DNA from: Desulfuromusa sp. | Lineage (GTDB): Bacteria > Desulfobacterota > Desulfuromonadia > Desulfuromonadales > Geopsychrobacteraceae | Direction of reading: 5' to 3' | Assembly (NCBI GenBank): GCA_027858895.1 | Contig: JAQIBX010000153.1 | Location: forward strand, 1 to 54,933 | Length of the DNA: 54,933 nucleotides | In this document: positions 36,031 to 44,646 of the stretch, piece by piece | How the letters are laid out: every line of letters begins with the position of its first letter | Position numbering within the stretch: the stretch's first letter is position 1 | Translations under genes and position numbers: made by a program | Notes under the pieces: model-generated | Databases searched by the model: none | Seen by the model: only the letters and a program-made list of their open reading frames with translations | What the model was told of the DNA's origin: nothing

Positions 36031-37386
36031 ATGAAAAAGCTCATTGCTGTCCTACTCGCCGGGTTACTGGTGCTGCCCACCCTGGTTTTGGCCGAAGACG
36101 CCCCGGTTTCTGAGATGACCTATATCCTCAATACCTTTTCCTTCCTCGTGATGGGAATCCTGGTCATGTGGATGGCCGCCGGTTTTGCCATGCTTGAAGC
36201 TGGCCTGGTTCGTTCCAAGAACGTGGCCACCATCTGTCTTAAAAATATCTCCCTGTTCGGAATCGCCGGCATTCTGTTTTATATCGTCGGCTACAATCTG
36301 ATGTATGCCAACGTAGACGGTGGATTTATGGGCAGCTTCGGTTTTTGGAGTGCTGACGATACAGCAGCCCTCGCTGGTGATTACTCTGGCGGCTATTCCG
36401 GCGCTTCTGACTGGTTCTTCCAGATGGTTTTCTGTGGTGCTGCCTGTTCGGTTGTTTCAGGGTGTGTTGCTGAACGAGTCAAGCTCTGGGGGTTTTTGGC
36501 CTTCTGCGTCATCTTGACTGGCTTTATCTATCCCATCCAAGGTTCCTGGGGCTGGGGTGGTGGCTGGTTAGCTGAACTGGGTTTCTCAGACTATGCCGGT
36601 TCCACAATCGTTCACTCGGTTGGTGGTTGGGCTGCTTTGACCGGTGCTATTATCCTCGGGGCACGAAAAGGCAAATACGGTAAAGGTGGTCGGGTCAATC
36701 CACTGCCTGGTTCCAATATTCCCATGGCAACGCTGGGAACCTTCATCCTCTGGATGGGTTGGTACGGATTTAACGGCGGTTCTGTTCTTGCTCTGGGTGA
36801 TGCTGCTTCTGCGATTGAAATGTCCAACGTTATGGTCAATACCAATATGGCCGCCTGTGGCGGGATGATTGCTGCCATGATCATGGTGCAGGTCATGTAT
36901 AAAAAGGTGGATGTCACTATGGCCCTTAACGGTGCCTTGGCTGGCTTGGTGTCGATTACTGCCGGTCCAGCAACTCCCTCCCTAGGGGCCGCCGTTCTGA
37001 TTGGTGGTGTTGGTGGTGTTCTGGTTGTACTCGCGGTGCCATTTTTCGATAAGCTTAAAATTGATGATGTTGTTGGTGCTCTGTCAGTTCACCTGGTTTG
37101 CGGAATCTGGGGAACCATGGCCGTCCCGATCACCAACCCTGAGACCAGCTTCTTTACTCAGCTGATCGGTGTTCTAGCAACTGCCGCCTTCGTCATTATC
37201 ACCAGTTCTATTGCCTGGTTGGCTCTCAAATACACGATCGGTATCCGGGTCAGTGAAGAAGATGAAATGCTCGGTTGTGATTCCAGTGAAATCGGTATGG
37301 AAGCCTACCCCGATTTCCAACGGGTCAGTATCGGTGGTTCCTCGGGTATCTCTGGTTATACTTCATCTTCGGTGCAAAGAGGCTAA
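36031..37386 (+). CDS. amtB: Ammonium transporter
   Basis: This is a 451-residue Amt/Rh-family trimeric ammonium channel. A cleaved signal-like N-terminus (KKLIAVLLAGLLVLPTLVLAED) is followed by eleven membrane helices. The twin pore histidines are visible in STIVHSVGGWAALTG and ALSVHLVCGIWGTMA. The C-terminal cytoplasmic tail (GIRVSEEDEMLGCDSSEIG) matches the conserved region that transmits gating. The frame is open back to 35821, but that stretch overlaps glnK in another frame; the ATG at 36031 has AGGAG eight bases upstream. It is followed by a strong terminator. Confidence 0.95.
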   Translation: MKKLIAVLLAGLLVLPTLVLAEDAPVSEMTYILNTFSFLVMGILVMWMAAGFAMLEAGLVRSKNVATICLKNISLFGIAGILFYIVGYNLMYANVDGGFMGSFGFWSADDTAALAGDYSGGYSGASDWFFQMVFCGAACSVVSGCVAERVKLWGFLAFCVILTGFIYPIQGSWGWGGGWLAELGFSDYAGSTIVHSVGGWAALTGAIILGARKGKYGKGGRVNPLPGSNIPMATLGTFILWMGWYGFNGGSVLALGDAASAIEMSNVMVNTNMAACGGMIAAMIMVQVMYKKVDVTMALNGALAGLVSITAGPATPSLGAAVLIGGVGGVLVVLAVPFFDKLKIDDVVGALSVHLVCGIWGTMAVPITNPETSFFTQLIGVLATAAFVIITSSIAWLALKYTIGIRVSEEDEMLGCDSSEIGMEAYPDFQRVSIGGSSGISGYTSSSVQRG

Positions 37387-37416
37387 GGAGAGGCAAAGCA
37401 AGATTGTTGCATGGGG

Positions 37417-37454
37417 AAAAGGTGCCGCTGTATTTAGCAGCGGCACCTTTTTTT
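37417..37454 (+). terminator. Rho-independent terminator of glnK-amtB
   Basis: GGTGCCGCTG (37421-37430) and CAGCGGCACC (37438-37447) form a perfect 10-bp stem with a 7-base loop, followed by seven T. On the minus strand the stem is followed by only four T, so it may also weakly stop the gsp transcript that converges here. Confidence 0.93.
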
Positions 37455-37488
37455 AGTGTGGGAAGATTAGATCGAGGTTTTTTTAAGG

Positions 37489-38337
37489 TTACTTGAATAA
37501 CAACTCTGATAAAGCCCCGGAGAGTTTTAATTCATAACTGCCATTGGGTGTTTGACGTGAACCCAGCGTCAGCAAGTCAATAAGCATGGGATCAATTTGA
37601 TCTTCTGGACGCATTTCTATCTTCATATTGACCTGCGTTGAAGCCATGTTTCGACCTAACAGGAGAGACCCCTTCCCATTGATTTGCAAGTCTCCCTTGT
37701 CAGCTCTAAGGGTCATAATTTTAAAGGAACGCCCACGCCCTGTGCCATTAATGGCAACATCCCCAAGATTGAGAGACAATGGCAGGTCGCTATTCCCTGT
37801 GACGTTGACACCCTTAAGTGTCAACGCCACAAGGCTTTCGGTAGTTTTCCCCAACGGAACAACACTTGCCAACGTCATTTTTTCCAGTTGGCCGGACACT
37901 TTAATTGCCTGCTCTTTTGGCAATAACAGACCAAGGTTAAGCTGAGATGCCGCTGCGCTCAAGGTCCCATCGCGAGACATATCTGCCCATAGTGTCCCTC
38001 CAAACAACTGCATATCCAGACGCACACCCGGATTTTTGGAAAGCAGGGTCAACCACTGTGGAGTAATAGAAAAAGAGTCAATTGAGATTGGAGGCCAAAG
38101 TGGTTTTTCTGGTCGAATCAGAAAATCTGAGCCTTCAATAGCCAGGAAACCCATTTTTATTTCTCCCTGATCCACAATAATATGACCTTGTGTCTCTATA
38201 GCGGAGATAATTTTCTGCTTGACCTTCATCTCGGGGAAAGAAAATAAAAACCCTGCGGACAAGCCCAAAATAAATAAAATAAGAGCAACTAAAACTATTT
38301 TAGATTTGCTGAATAGCATTGATATAGTGTGTTTCAT
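37489..38337 (-). CDS. gspN: Type II secretion protein N
   Basis: This is a 282-residue inner-membrane protein with one N-terminal helix (IVLVALILFILGLSAGFLF) and a periplasmic beta-rich domain with AsmA-like repeats (LDMQLFGGTLWADMSRDG, INGKGSLLLGRNM), as in the GspN proteins of delta-proteobacterial T2SS clusters. The role of GspN is not well defined; it is dispensable in some species. It overlaps gspM by 4 bp and is the last gene of the cluster, converging on the amtB terminator. Confidence 0.82.
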   Translation of the reverse strand: MKHTISMLFSKSKIVLVALILFILGLSAGFLFSFPEMKVKQKIISAIETQGHIIVDQGEIKMGFLAIEGSDFLIRPEKPLWPPISIDSFSITPQWLTLLSKNPGVRLDMQLFGGTLWADMSRDGTLSAAASQLNLGLLLPKEQAIKVSGQLEKMTLASVVPLGKTTESLVALTLKGVNVTGNSDLPLSLNLGDVAINGTGRGRSFKIMTLRADKGDLQINGKGSLLLGRNMASTQVNMKIEMRPEDQIDPMLIDLLTLGSRQTPNGSYELKLSGALSELLFK

Positions 38338-38873
38338 GTTGAGTTCTTGCCATAGACAGAAACTGTCATCGTAAGGTCGAGCTGTGACGAATTATCAAAT
38401 CTTTGCTTAACCCGAAATTTTTTTACCTGCATCTGACTTGCGGGTGACTCAACCTTCCAAAGTAGCTGTAACACCAGCTCAAGTGATAATTTTTCAAGCT
38501 TAATGTCAAGGTTATCGACACGCATCTCCCCTTGTATCTGTGGCGGCTGTGGGCGAATATAGCTTAACTTTTCGCGACTAGTTATACTGGAAGCCAGCTC
38601 TTCCACCTTTGCCAGTGGTGACAACGAGCCTTTGTTGCTCAATGACTTCTGAGCTTTGTCCAATTGTCTTTTTAACGATTGATACTCAGCCTGCAGGCTT
38701 CTCACTTCTTCGAGCTGAAGCTGTTTGGCAGCAATCTTCTTGTCAAACCGTTGCAAAGCATTATGATAGGGCTGATAGACACCATAAAAAGCAAACATTA
38801 CCAAAACAATGGCGATCCCGACGATTAGAAATACTTTTTCACGCTTTTCCAATTGATCAATACGATTGAACAC
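38334..38873 (-). CDS. gspM: Type II secretion inner-membrane platform protein M
   Basis: This is a 179-residue bitopic protein with a short cytoplasmic tail, a membrane helix (VFLIVGIAIVLVMFAFYGVY), a coiled coil (about 45-90) and a ferredoxin-like periplasmic domain, the layout shared by GspM and PilO. It pairs with GspL in the platform that couples the GspE ATPase to pseudopilus growth. The start is GTG at 38873 with AGGA seven bases upstream. A miniature transposon ends 13 bp before the start codon. Confidence 0.82.
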   Translation of the reverse strand: MFNRIDQLEKREKVFLIVGIAIVLVMFAFYGVYQPYHNALQRFDKKIAAKQLQLEEVRSLQAEYQSLKRQLDKAQKSLSNKGSLSPLAKVEELASSITSREKLSYIRPQPPQIQGEMRVDNLDIKLEKLSLELVLQLLWKVESPASQMQVKKFRVKQRFDNSSQLDLTMTVSVYGKNST

Positions 38874-38886
38874 AATTTTTTCCTAG

Positions 38887-39054
38887 CTAGCAGTCTGTCG
38901 GACTAACAGGGCTGAAGCGAAAATTTGGCCGTTTGTGATCAGATTTTGGCTCATTTGAGAGTAATAGCCATAGCTATTGGTCGAAAAGGAGCTGAAATCT
39001 GAGCCAAACAGACGAATTTGCAGCCAGCTCATTGATAGTCCGACAGGCTGCTAG
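38887..39054. mobile_element. Miniature inverted-repeat element (MITE) between gspL and gspM
   Basis: CTAGCAGTCTGTCGGACTA (38887-38905) and TAGTCCGACAGGCTGCTAG (39036-39054) are terminal inverted repeats matching at 18 of 19 positions. CTAG at both ends (38887-38890, 39051-39054) could be a target duplication around a 160-bp body. The interior is a loose palindrome centred on AATAGCCATAGCTATT and encodes nothing. The gspL stop codon TAG (39053-39051) lies in the right-end CTAG. It is non-autonomous; the mobilising transposase is not in the window. Confidence 0.82.
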
Positions 39055-40436
39055 TTTGGGACAAGATCCAAAAATAGACGAAAGTTAATTTTATCCCCTT
39101 TAAGTGCCATTTGAGCATCAGCAACCCGAATATTTTTTACGAGAGGCGATTTTTCCAACAATTCTGTCATCTTATTAATCGCATCAAATGACGTGGCATT
39201 GCCGTTGATATTGACCTCCCCCTGACCCACACTGAGCTCCTGAACTTCAATCGGAATGATACCCGTGGTCTCAGAGAGAATCTTCAGAATTGATAGAATT
39301 TGGGGCTGAGAGCTGCCAATGATAGTCGTATTTTCGCGCAATTCCCTGATACTGCTTTTCATTTGTAGAGGGATATCAACTATTGCGGTTGTTGGTGGAA
39401 ATGTTTGATGAAAAAGTTGAGCCATCTCTCCTTGGAGAGCGTCCACCTGGATTGCCTTGGTTCGATATTGAACAATAGCAGCCGTAGCGACAATCAGCAC
39501 AGTGATGGCTATCAGGCCAGCGGTAACCCACAGAGTTCTTTTGAGCTTTTGCCATTCACCTTTTAAAGCATACTTACCACTGCGAAAATTAAAGGATTTC
39601 CATTGTTTTGTCTCAGTAGCCCTGTATGCCAAAGCAGTTGCATGAATAAAGACCGAAGGAATATCTTCACCAGCTAACCTCAAAACAAGTTCTTTGGCTT
39701 CGTAGCCAATATCATTCAGTTTTTTGGTGAGGACCTCGCCGTCGACATCGCCGAAAATGAAAATGGGCGATTTCACATCTTTACTGATCGCCATAAGAGC
39801 CTGAATTTCTCTTGAAATACTTCGTATATCATCCTCGTTCTCAGGCTCAATTTTTTTAGGCAACAGTCGGTAGTCGGTCAGCTCTCCAGATTGAATTTGG
39901 CTGATGGTGGTCTCTTGAGAGTTGACTGCAATCAGAATCGCATCTTTTGTGCTTTCAGCGACAAGTGGCACCAGTGAAAAGGGGGGCAAATCAAGTATGT
40001 GCAAGGGAAGCTCAGCCTGCTGAGCAGCAGCCAAAAGGTTTTCCACTGTTTGCCGGGGAATTGCAGCTGCAGTGACCCGCGATACCCCGTCAGAATTCCT
40101 GGTATTTATAATTGCGTTGGTCATACAGTCCTCTATAGGGACTGGAATCTGCGAACTCAAAGAAAAGGGGACAGCCGCCTCTATCTTTTTTGTCTCATGG
40201 AAGGGAAGCTCTAGTTTACGGACATAAGCCGTCTTCGCCGGTAACGCTGCTGCCAACCGGTCTCTTATGCCGAAGTGACCATCAAAATTTTCACACAGAT
40301 CCGCTAGCTGGTCAGATAACCCTTCACCCTGACTTGAGAAAAAACCAATTCTTTTCAAGTCGTTTTTTTCGTATTCCAGCAGAGTTAAGTAACTGCAATC
40401 TGTTCCAATATCCAATCCAATAAAACGCTTCTTCAT
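39051..40436 (-). CDS. gspL: Type II secretion inner-membrane platform protein L
   Basis: This is a 461-residue protein with an actin-like cytoplasmic domain of the PilM/GspL fold (FIGLDIGTDCSYLTLLEYE at the start, LPAKTAYVRKLELPF), a membrane helix at about 297-320 (WVTAGLIAITVLIVATAAIV) and a periplasmic ferredoxin-like domain. The cytoplasmic part binds GspE and the periplasmic part binds GspM. The stop codon is contributed by the CTAG of the adjoining MITE. It lies five bases behind gspK. Confidence 0.88.
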   Translation of the reverse strand: MKKRFIGLDIGTDCSYLTLLEYEKNDLKRIGFFSSQGEGLSDQLADLCENFDGHFGIRDRLAAALPAKTAYVRKLELPFHETKKIEAAVPFSLSSQIPVPIEDCMTNAIINTRNSDGVSRVTAAAIPRQTVENLLAAAQQAELPLHILDLPPFSLVPLVAESTKDAILIAVNSQETTISQIQSGELTDYRLLPKKIEPENEDDIRSISREIQALMAISKDVKSPIFIFGDVDGEVLTKKLNDIGYEAKELVLRLAGEDIPSVFIHATALAYRATETKQWKSFNFRSGKYALKGEWQKLKRTLWVTAGLIAITVLIVATAAIVQYRTKAIQVDALQGEMAQLFHQTFPPTTAIVDIPLQMKSSIRELRENTTIIGSSQPQILSILKILSETTGIIPIEVQELSVGQGEVNINGNATSFDAINKMTELLEKSPLVKNIRVADAQMALKGDKINFRLFLDLVPN

Positions 40437-40441
40437 TACAA

Positions 40442-41398
40442 TTAAATTGTCCTTATATAAGACAAGACGTTATTTTTTTTATTAAACCGGGTTTCAAGTG
40501 AACGTCTGCCATCATTAATAACGGCTTCAGCGGAAATCTTATAAAATTCGCTTGTCGTGCCTAGCAGCCTTTGGCTTTCAAAAGATCTCATCAAGCTGTA
40601 TTGATCCTCAGGTAGTAGGGTTTTCAAGCTTTTAATAGACTGGATGGGAGCATCACGTCGATTGTCAATGATAAGGTCAACAGTCTGTTCTTCCAGCTTT
40701 GCACTCAGAGACAGGAGCACTTCACGCCCGGCGGTGTTAATGTTTGTTCGTTTACTGTCAGCAACCGATAAATATGGACTGACGATCTTAAATATCTCAT
40801 CCGTAAATCCCTTCACCAGCAGAAGGTCTTCAAGTGATTCGATAGAGCCATTCTTACACCCATAGGGCTCCGCCAAGCTCTGGTAATATGAACTTTCAGC
40901 CCCGGCAACGGGCATTTCCAAATCATCGGTCTGAATGAGTTGAAAGGGTTCATCTCCCTGGTCCAGCCAGTCTATAACAGCTGCTGTTAGCTCAGCAGGC
41001 TGATCAATTTCAAGTGATAATAGCAAGCGGTAAAAACGGTCGACAACAACCGTTTGTGGATTATTTCCGCTCACCAGCGAATTCACCGCCAGCTTCCCGT
41101 CTAAATCCTCTACAGTCATAGTAACAAAGCCCTCTCCCACCGGATAGTTAATAACCCCTCCACCCCAGACCTCAGTAGGAGAATCATAATCGTTATTATC
41201 CAATAAAAGCAGTTTTTGACCTGCTGTAATACCACCACGTGCAAGATAGTAGGCCCTGGTACTATCACGAAAGGTTTCGGCCAGATGCTGTTCTATCAGT
41301 GTAGAATATGCAAGCTCCATGAGAATGGAGGTCAGCAACGTAACAACAATTAAAACAAGTAAAAGAGCCATCCCTTTTTCGCTGTTTTTTCTTTTCAT
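40442..41398 (-). CDS. gspK: Type II secretion minor pseudopilin K
   Basis: This is a 318-residue pseudopilin that caps the pseudopilus tip with GspI and GspJ. The prepilin leader is MKRKNSEKG with cleavage before MALLLVLIVVTLLTS. It lacks the Phe+1 and Glu+5 of the other pilins, and the missing Glu+5 is characteristic of GspK. The large alpha-helical domain and late helix-hairpin-like TNINTAGREVLL region match the family. It overlaps gspJ by one base (TAATG). Confidence 0.9.
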   Translation of the reverse strand: MKRKNSEKGMALLLVLIVVTLLTSILMELAYSTLIEQHLAETFRDSTRAYYLARGGITAGQKLLLLDNNDYDSPTEVWGGGVINYPVGEGFVTMTVEDLDGKLAVNSLVSGNNPQTVVVDRFYRLLLSLEIDQPAELTAAVIDWLDQGDEPFQLIQTDDLEMPVAGAESSYYQSLAEPYGCKNGSIESLEDLLLVKGFTDEIFKIVSPYLSVADSKRTNINTAGREVLLSLSAKLEEQTVDLIIDNRRDAPIQSIKSLKTLLPEDQYSLMRSFESQRLLGTTSEFYKISAEAVINDGRRSLETRFNKKNNVLSYIRTI

Positions 41399-42060
41399 TA
41401 TTGAGAACCGGCCACAGGGAACTTAAATGCTGTTAAAAATGAAATTTCTTCTCCTTCTTTATCATATGCGGTGAGCAGAACTTCAAGCATATCGGGAAAG
41501 CCCTGAAGTTTTTCATCCCACTGATTTTGCCAAGTTTTTTCTGAAAGAAAACGGATTCTGAAGTTTTTGATCCCGGTAGCCATCCGCATTGCTGGAAAAT
41601 CCTGGCCACTCAGGCTGCCCCAAAGAGGCTTTTCCGTCCTCAGAATAACATACCTGCTATCTTTACTTTCTCGATCCTCGACCAGCTCATACCTGACTGC
41701 AACAAATCTGGTACCATTGATATTCAAAGAGGATGCTGCTGTAGTACTCAGTTCAAAAAAAAGCTCACCTTTTTCATTTAATCCACCCCGTAAGATATTT
41801 GTATCACTGCCATTATGAACATACACCCCATGAATTTCACGGCCAATCCGGTCGAGAATCACGCGAGCCTGATGGTAGGTTTCACTATTGCGGTCAAGTT
41901 TGTCCTTCGTCGCGCTGATGGAAGTAAAAACACCGTATATTGATGAAATAGCAATCGCAAATATACTGATTGCTATCAGAACCTCTATCAGGGTAAACCC
42001 CTGTGGCCGCTCCGAGGAAGATTGCTCAAAAAATGAAGGAATCGATCGACACAAACTCAT
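41398..42060 (-). CDS. gspJ: Type II secretion minor pseudopilin J
   Basis: This is a 220-residue minor pseudopilin. The leader ends in RPQG before FTLIEVLIAISIFAIAISS, with Glu+5 present. The frame is open upstream to 42090, but the ATG at 42060 gives a normal leader (MSLCRSIPSFFEQSSSERPQG). The start overlaps gspI by 35 bp. With GspI and GspK it builds the tip complex. Confidence 0.9.
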   Translation of the reverse strand: MSLCRSIPSFFEQSSSERPQGFTLIEVLIAISIFAIAISSIYGVFTSISATKDKLDRNSETYHQARVILDRIGREIHGVYVHNGSDTNILRGGLNEKGELFFELSTTAASSLNINGTRFVAVRYELVEDRESKDSRYVILRTEKPLWGSLSGQDFPAMRMATGIKNFRIRFLSEKTWQNQWDEKLQGFPDMLEVLLTAYDKEGEEISFLTAFKFPVAGSQ

Positions 42061-42430
42061 TTTTATCTCTATTCCCCCACACAACATCAACCGTTACCAT
42101 GCGCACAGAGGCCAACGGGGTTTCTGAAAAACTGATTTCCCACTTATATTGGTCGTGCGGCTCCTCAAAGCTCCCCTGGCTGGCCTCCTGAAGCAGAACA
42201 CCGTCGGATGCAGCTTCTACTTCACTCATTTTGTATTGAGCCAGGAAGGTGGCCTGAGTCATTCTTTGTAAAAACCCATGGGTTGCAATCGTCCGGTTAT
42301 TGAGCGCTTGAAGAGAAATCAGAGCAATACTCATGATAGCCATAGCGATCATGACCTCAAGCAGAGTAAAGCCACCAGACTTCGTTTTATTTACGCTTTG
42401 AATCTTATTGAATGACACAAGCAACGGCAT
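42026..42430 (-). CDS. gspI: Type II secretion minor pseudopilin I
   Basis: This is a 134-residue minor pseudopilin. The leader ends KSGG before FTLLEVMIAMAIMSIALISL, with Glu+5. The small globular domain fits GspI (ARFLAQYKMSEVE-like helix, here ATFLAQYKMSEVEAAS, a GspI landmark). It lies 48 bp behind gspH and overlaps the gspJ start. Confidence 0.9.
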   Translation of the reverse strand: MPLLVSFNKIQSVNKTKSGGFTLLEVMIAMAIMSIALISLQALNNRTIATHGFLQRMTQATFLAQYKMSEVEAASDGVLLQEASQGSFEEPHDQYKWEISFSETPLASVRMVTVDVVWGNRDKNEFVSIDSFIF

Positions 42431-42478
42431 AAATCATTTCCACTATAAATGCTGATTTTTAATCACTACCTGGGTGAG

Positions 42479-42997
42479 TCAAAATTCTCGATAGCCCTCA
42501 TACCTTTCACTGTGACCCGTCAATGAGTTAAACTGTACGGTCAGGATTTGATTCTCTGCGCCACTCAGATGAACCGTCGATCCCTCTATCCACCCGGATG
42601 GAAGTATCCGTACGGGAATCTCTCCGCTACTGAAAGAGCCCCGACCAGAGATTGTGACATCCATGAAACGGATGCCCTGTTTTAATTTTATCTCCTCTGG
42701 AATTCTTTCAACGTTCGTGACACTCCCATCAACTTCAATAACCACGGCTCGATAAGACCCACTATCCAAATTATAAATTATTCGATGTTCCCTTGATGAG
42801 AGCGCAGCTTCATTAAATAGATATTTTATGGTCCAGGATAGCCTCCTGGCTGAATGCTGCAGACCTCCCTCCCCTATATGAGAAAAATGGGGAATAGCAA
42901 CAATCGAGAACATGCCAACCAGAAAAAGCACAATTGTCAGCTCAAGAAGAGTAAAGCCGGAAGAGTTATTAGAACTCCCAACTGTTGATATCGGCAT
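42479..42997 (-). CDS. gspH: Type II secretion minor pseudopilin H
   Basis: This is a 172-residue pseudopilin. The leader MPISTVGSSNNSSG precedes FTLLELTIVLFLVGMFSIVA, with Glu+5. The C-terminal beta-rich domain is of the GspH/FimT type. The frame is open to 43048, but the ATG at 42997 gives a normal 14-residue leader and has GGAGGTGAGGGAG just upstream. It overlaps gspG by 29 bp. Confidence 0.88.
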   Translation of the reverse strand: MPISTVGSSNNSSGFTLLELTIVLFLVGMFSIVAIPHFSHIGEGGLQHSARRLSWTIKYLFNEAALSSREHRIIYNLDSGSYRAVVIEVDGSVTNVERIPEEIKLKQGIRFMDVTISGRGSFSSGEIPVRILPSGWIEGSTVHLSGAENQILTVQFNSLTGHSERYEGYREF

Positions 42998-43406
42998 CAA
43001 CTCCCTCACCTCCCGACTCCCGATCAGCACCGTATGAGATGATATCATAATCTTTACTATGTGGTCCCGGTGAGAGGTAAAGGTAGTTCCCTTCCCATGG
43101 ATCCAGTGGAACTTTTTTTAGGTATCCGCCCTCAGGGTATTTGGCCGGAATTCGCCCGGTACTCGGGATACTGGCAAGAGCATTAAGCCCCTGCTCTGTG
43201 GTCGGATAAAATCCATTATCCAATTTGAACATCCCGAGCGATTCCTCTAACCCTTTAATGTCGAGCTGAGCTTTTGTGATCCTCGCCTGATCAGGACGAT
43301 CGAGGAGTTTGGGAACAACAATTGAGGCCAATATGCCAAGGATCACCACAACAACCATGATTTCAATGAGTGTAAACCCTCGAGCGTCGGAACATTGCTT
43401 TTTCAT
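42969..43406 (-). CDS. gspG: Type II secretion major pseudopilin G
   Basis: This is a 145-residue major pseudopilin. The leader MKKQCSDARG precedes FTLIEIMVVVVILGILAS, with Glu+5. The calcium-site C-terminal motif region follows YPTTEQGLNAL and includes VPLDPWEGNYLYLSPG and DIISYGADRESGG, all GspG hallmarks. It polymerises into the pseudopilus that pushes substrates through GspD. In Geobacter sulfurreducens a GspG homologue (OxpG) is needed for insoluble Fe(III) reduction. It lies 23 bp behind gspF. Confidence 0.95.
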   Translation of the reverse strand: MKKQCSDARGFTLIEIMVVVVILGILASIVVPKLLDRPDQARITKAQLDIKGLEESLGMFKLDNGFYPTTEQGLNALASIPSTGRIPAKYPEGGYLKKVPLDPWEGNYLYLSPGPHSKDYDIISYGADRESGGEGVDADINSWEF

Positions 43407-43429
43407 GATAAAAATCCTTTGAAGTATTT

Positions 43430-44644
43430 TTAAAATCCCTGGCTCGCTTCAAAAAGCGGGAGCAGAATGGCGAGAACAACAAAACCCACAACTCCACCCA
43501 TCACCAAAATCAAGATTGGTTCCAGGAGTGAAAGAAGACTGGTAATTGATAAATCAGTTTGATGATCATATGAGTCTGCCACGCGCGACAACATCGATTC
43601 TAACTGCCCACTTTTTTCCCCGGCAGCAGTCATCTGCGCAACCATAGGTGGAAAGACCGCCGACTCTTTTAGACTTTTTGCTAAAGAGCCTCCTTCCTGG
43701 ACATGGCGGCGTGCCTTATCGATTGCATCCCTCAGCACGATATTTCGCAGTAGACCCTTGGAAATATCCAGAGCTTTGAGCAGTGGAACCCCGCTTTGTA
43801 ATAACGTTCCGAGAGTACGAGAGAACCAGGCCGTTGAAATAAGCAAGTTCAAACGACCAAAAATAGGAATTTTGAGCAATATACTGTCAGTTTTATGTAA
43901 CCCGGCTGGTGTTTTGCGGTAACGTTGAAACGCAACAACAGCCGCGATAATTATAGCCAGAAATACAATCCACCAGTTCTTAACCCCATCACTTAAGGCA
44001 ATCAAAAGCTGCGTCGGCCACGGCAGAGCACGGTCTAAGTCAGTGAGCATAAGGGTTATCTTTGGCACCACGAAAATAAAAAGAAATGTCAACACTCCTG
44101 AACCGACCAGAACCATCAGAAGCGGATATGCCGTCGCTGCCTGTATCCGTGATTTGATACGCGCCTGTTCATCAAGAAAGTCTGCCAGCTGAAGGGTCAC
44201 CTGATCCAACGTACCACTACTTTCACCAACCTGGATCATGTTGACGAAAAGATCTGGGAAAACCTTGCTATAACCATCCATAGCTTCGTGCAAAGAGGAG
44301 CCCTGAAGTATTTTTTCTCGAATCGCCATAAGGGTGTTACCCAATAAGGGCTGATCCGTTTGTTCCCCGAGAGTTAGTAATGATTCGTCTAGTGAGATTC
44401 CAGCACTCAAAAGGGTTCCCAGTTGACGCGTTGTTGCAGCAAGATCCGCCGAAGTCACCTTGCGGTTGAAGCCGAATGATTTGAACAACCCGGAAGAAGG
44501 CGATTCTGCAAGTTCACCAAGCTCAGTAATGAAGATCCCCTGCTGTGACAGTTTTTTCACTACCGCTTTACGCCCGGTACCATCAGCCTTGCCTGAGACT
44601 TTATGTCCCTTTACATCAAATCCCGAATACTCAAAAAAAGGCAA
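43430..44644 (-). CDS. gspF: Type II secretion inner-membrane platform protein F
   Basis: This is a 404-residue polytopic platform protein with two GspF domains (about 68-190 and 270-392), each containing the LxxLL-rich cytoplasmic bundle (SLDESLLTLGEQTDQPLL and VPLLKALDISKGLL), and three membrane helices (about 170-190, 220-240, 375-397). It sits above the GspE ring and is thought to rotate with it to add pilins. Two bases separate it from gspE. Confidence 0.94.
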   Translation of the reverse strand: MPFFEYSGFDVKGHKVSGKADGTGRKAVVKKLSQQGIFITELGELAESPSSGLFKSFGFNRKVTSADLAATTRQLGTLLSAGISLDESLLTLGEQTDQPLLGNTLMAIREKILQGSSLHEAMDGYSKVFPDLFVNMIQVGESSGTLDQVTLQLADFLDEQARIKSRIQAATAYPLLMVLVGSGVLTFLFIFVVPKITLMLTDLDRALPWPTQLLIALSDGVKNWWIVFLAIIIAAVVAFQRYRKTPAGLHKTDSILLKIPIFGRLNLLISTAWFSRTLGTLLQSGVPLLKALDISKGLLRNIVLRDAIDKARRHVQEGGSLAKSLKESAVFPPMVAQMTAAGEKSGQLESMLSRVADSYDHQTDLSITSLLSLLEPILILVMGGVVGFVVLAILLPLFEASQGF

Positions 44645-44646
44645 TG

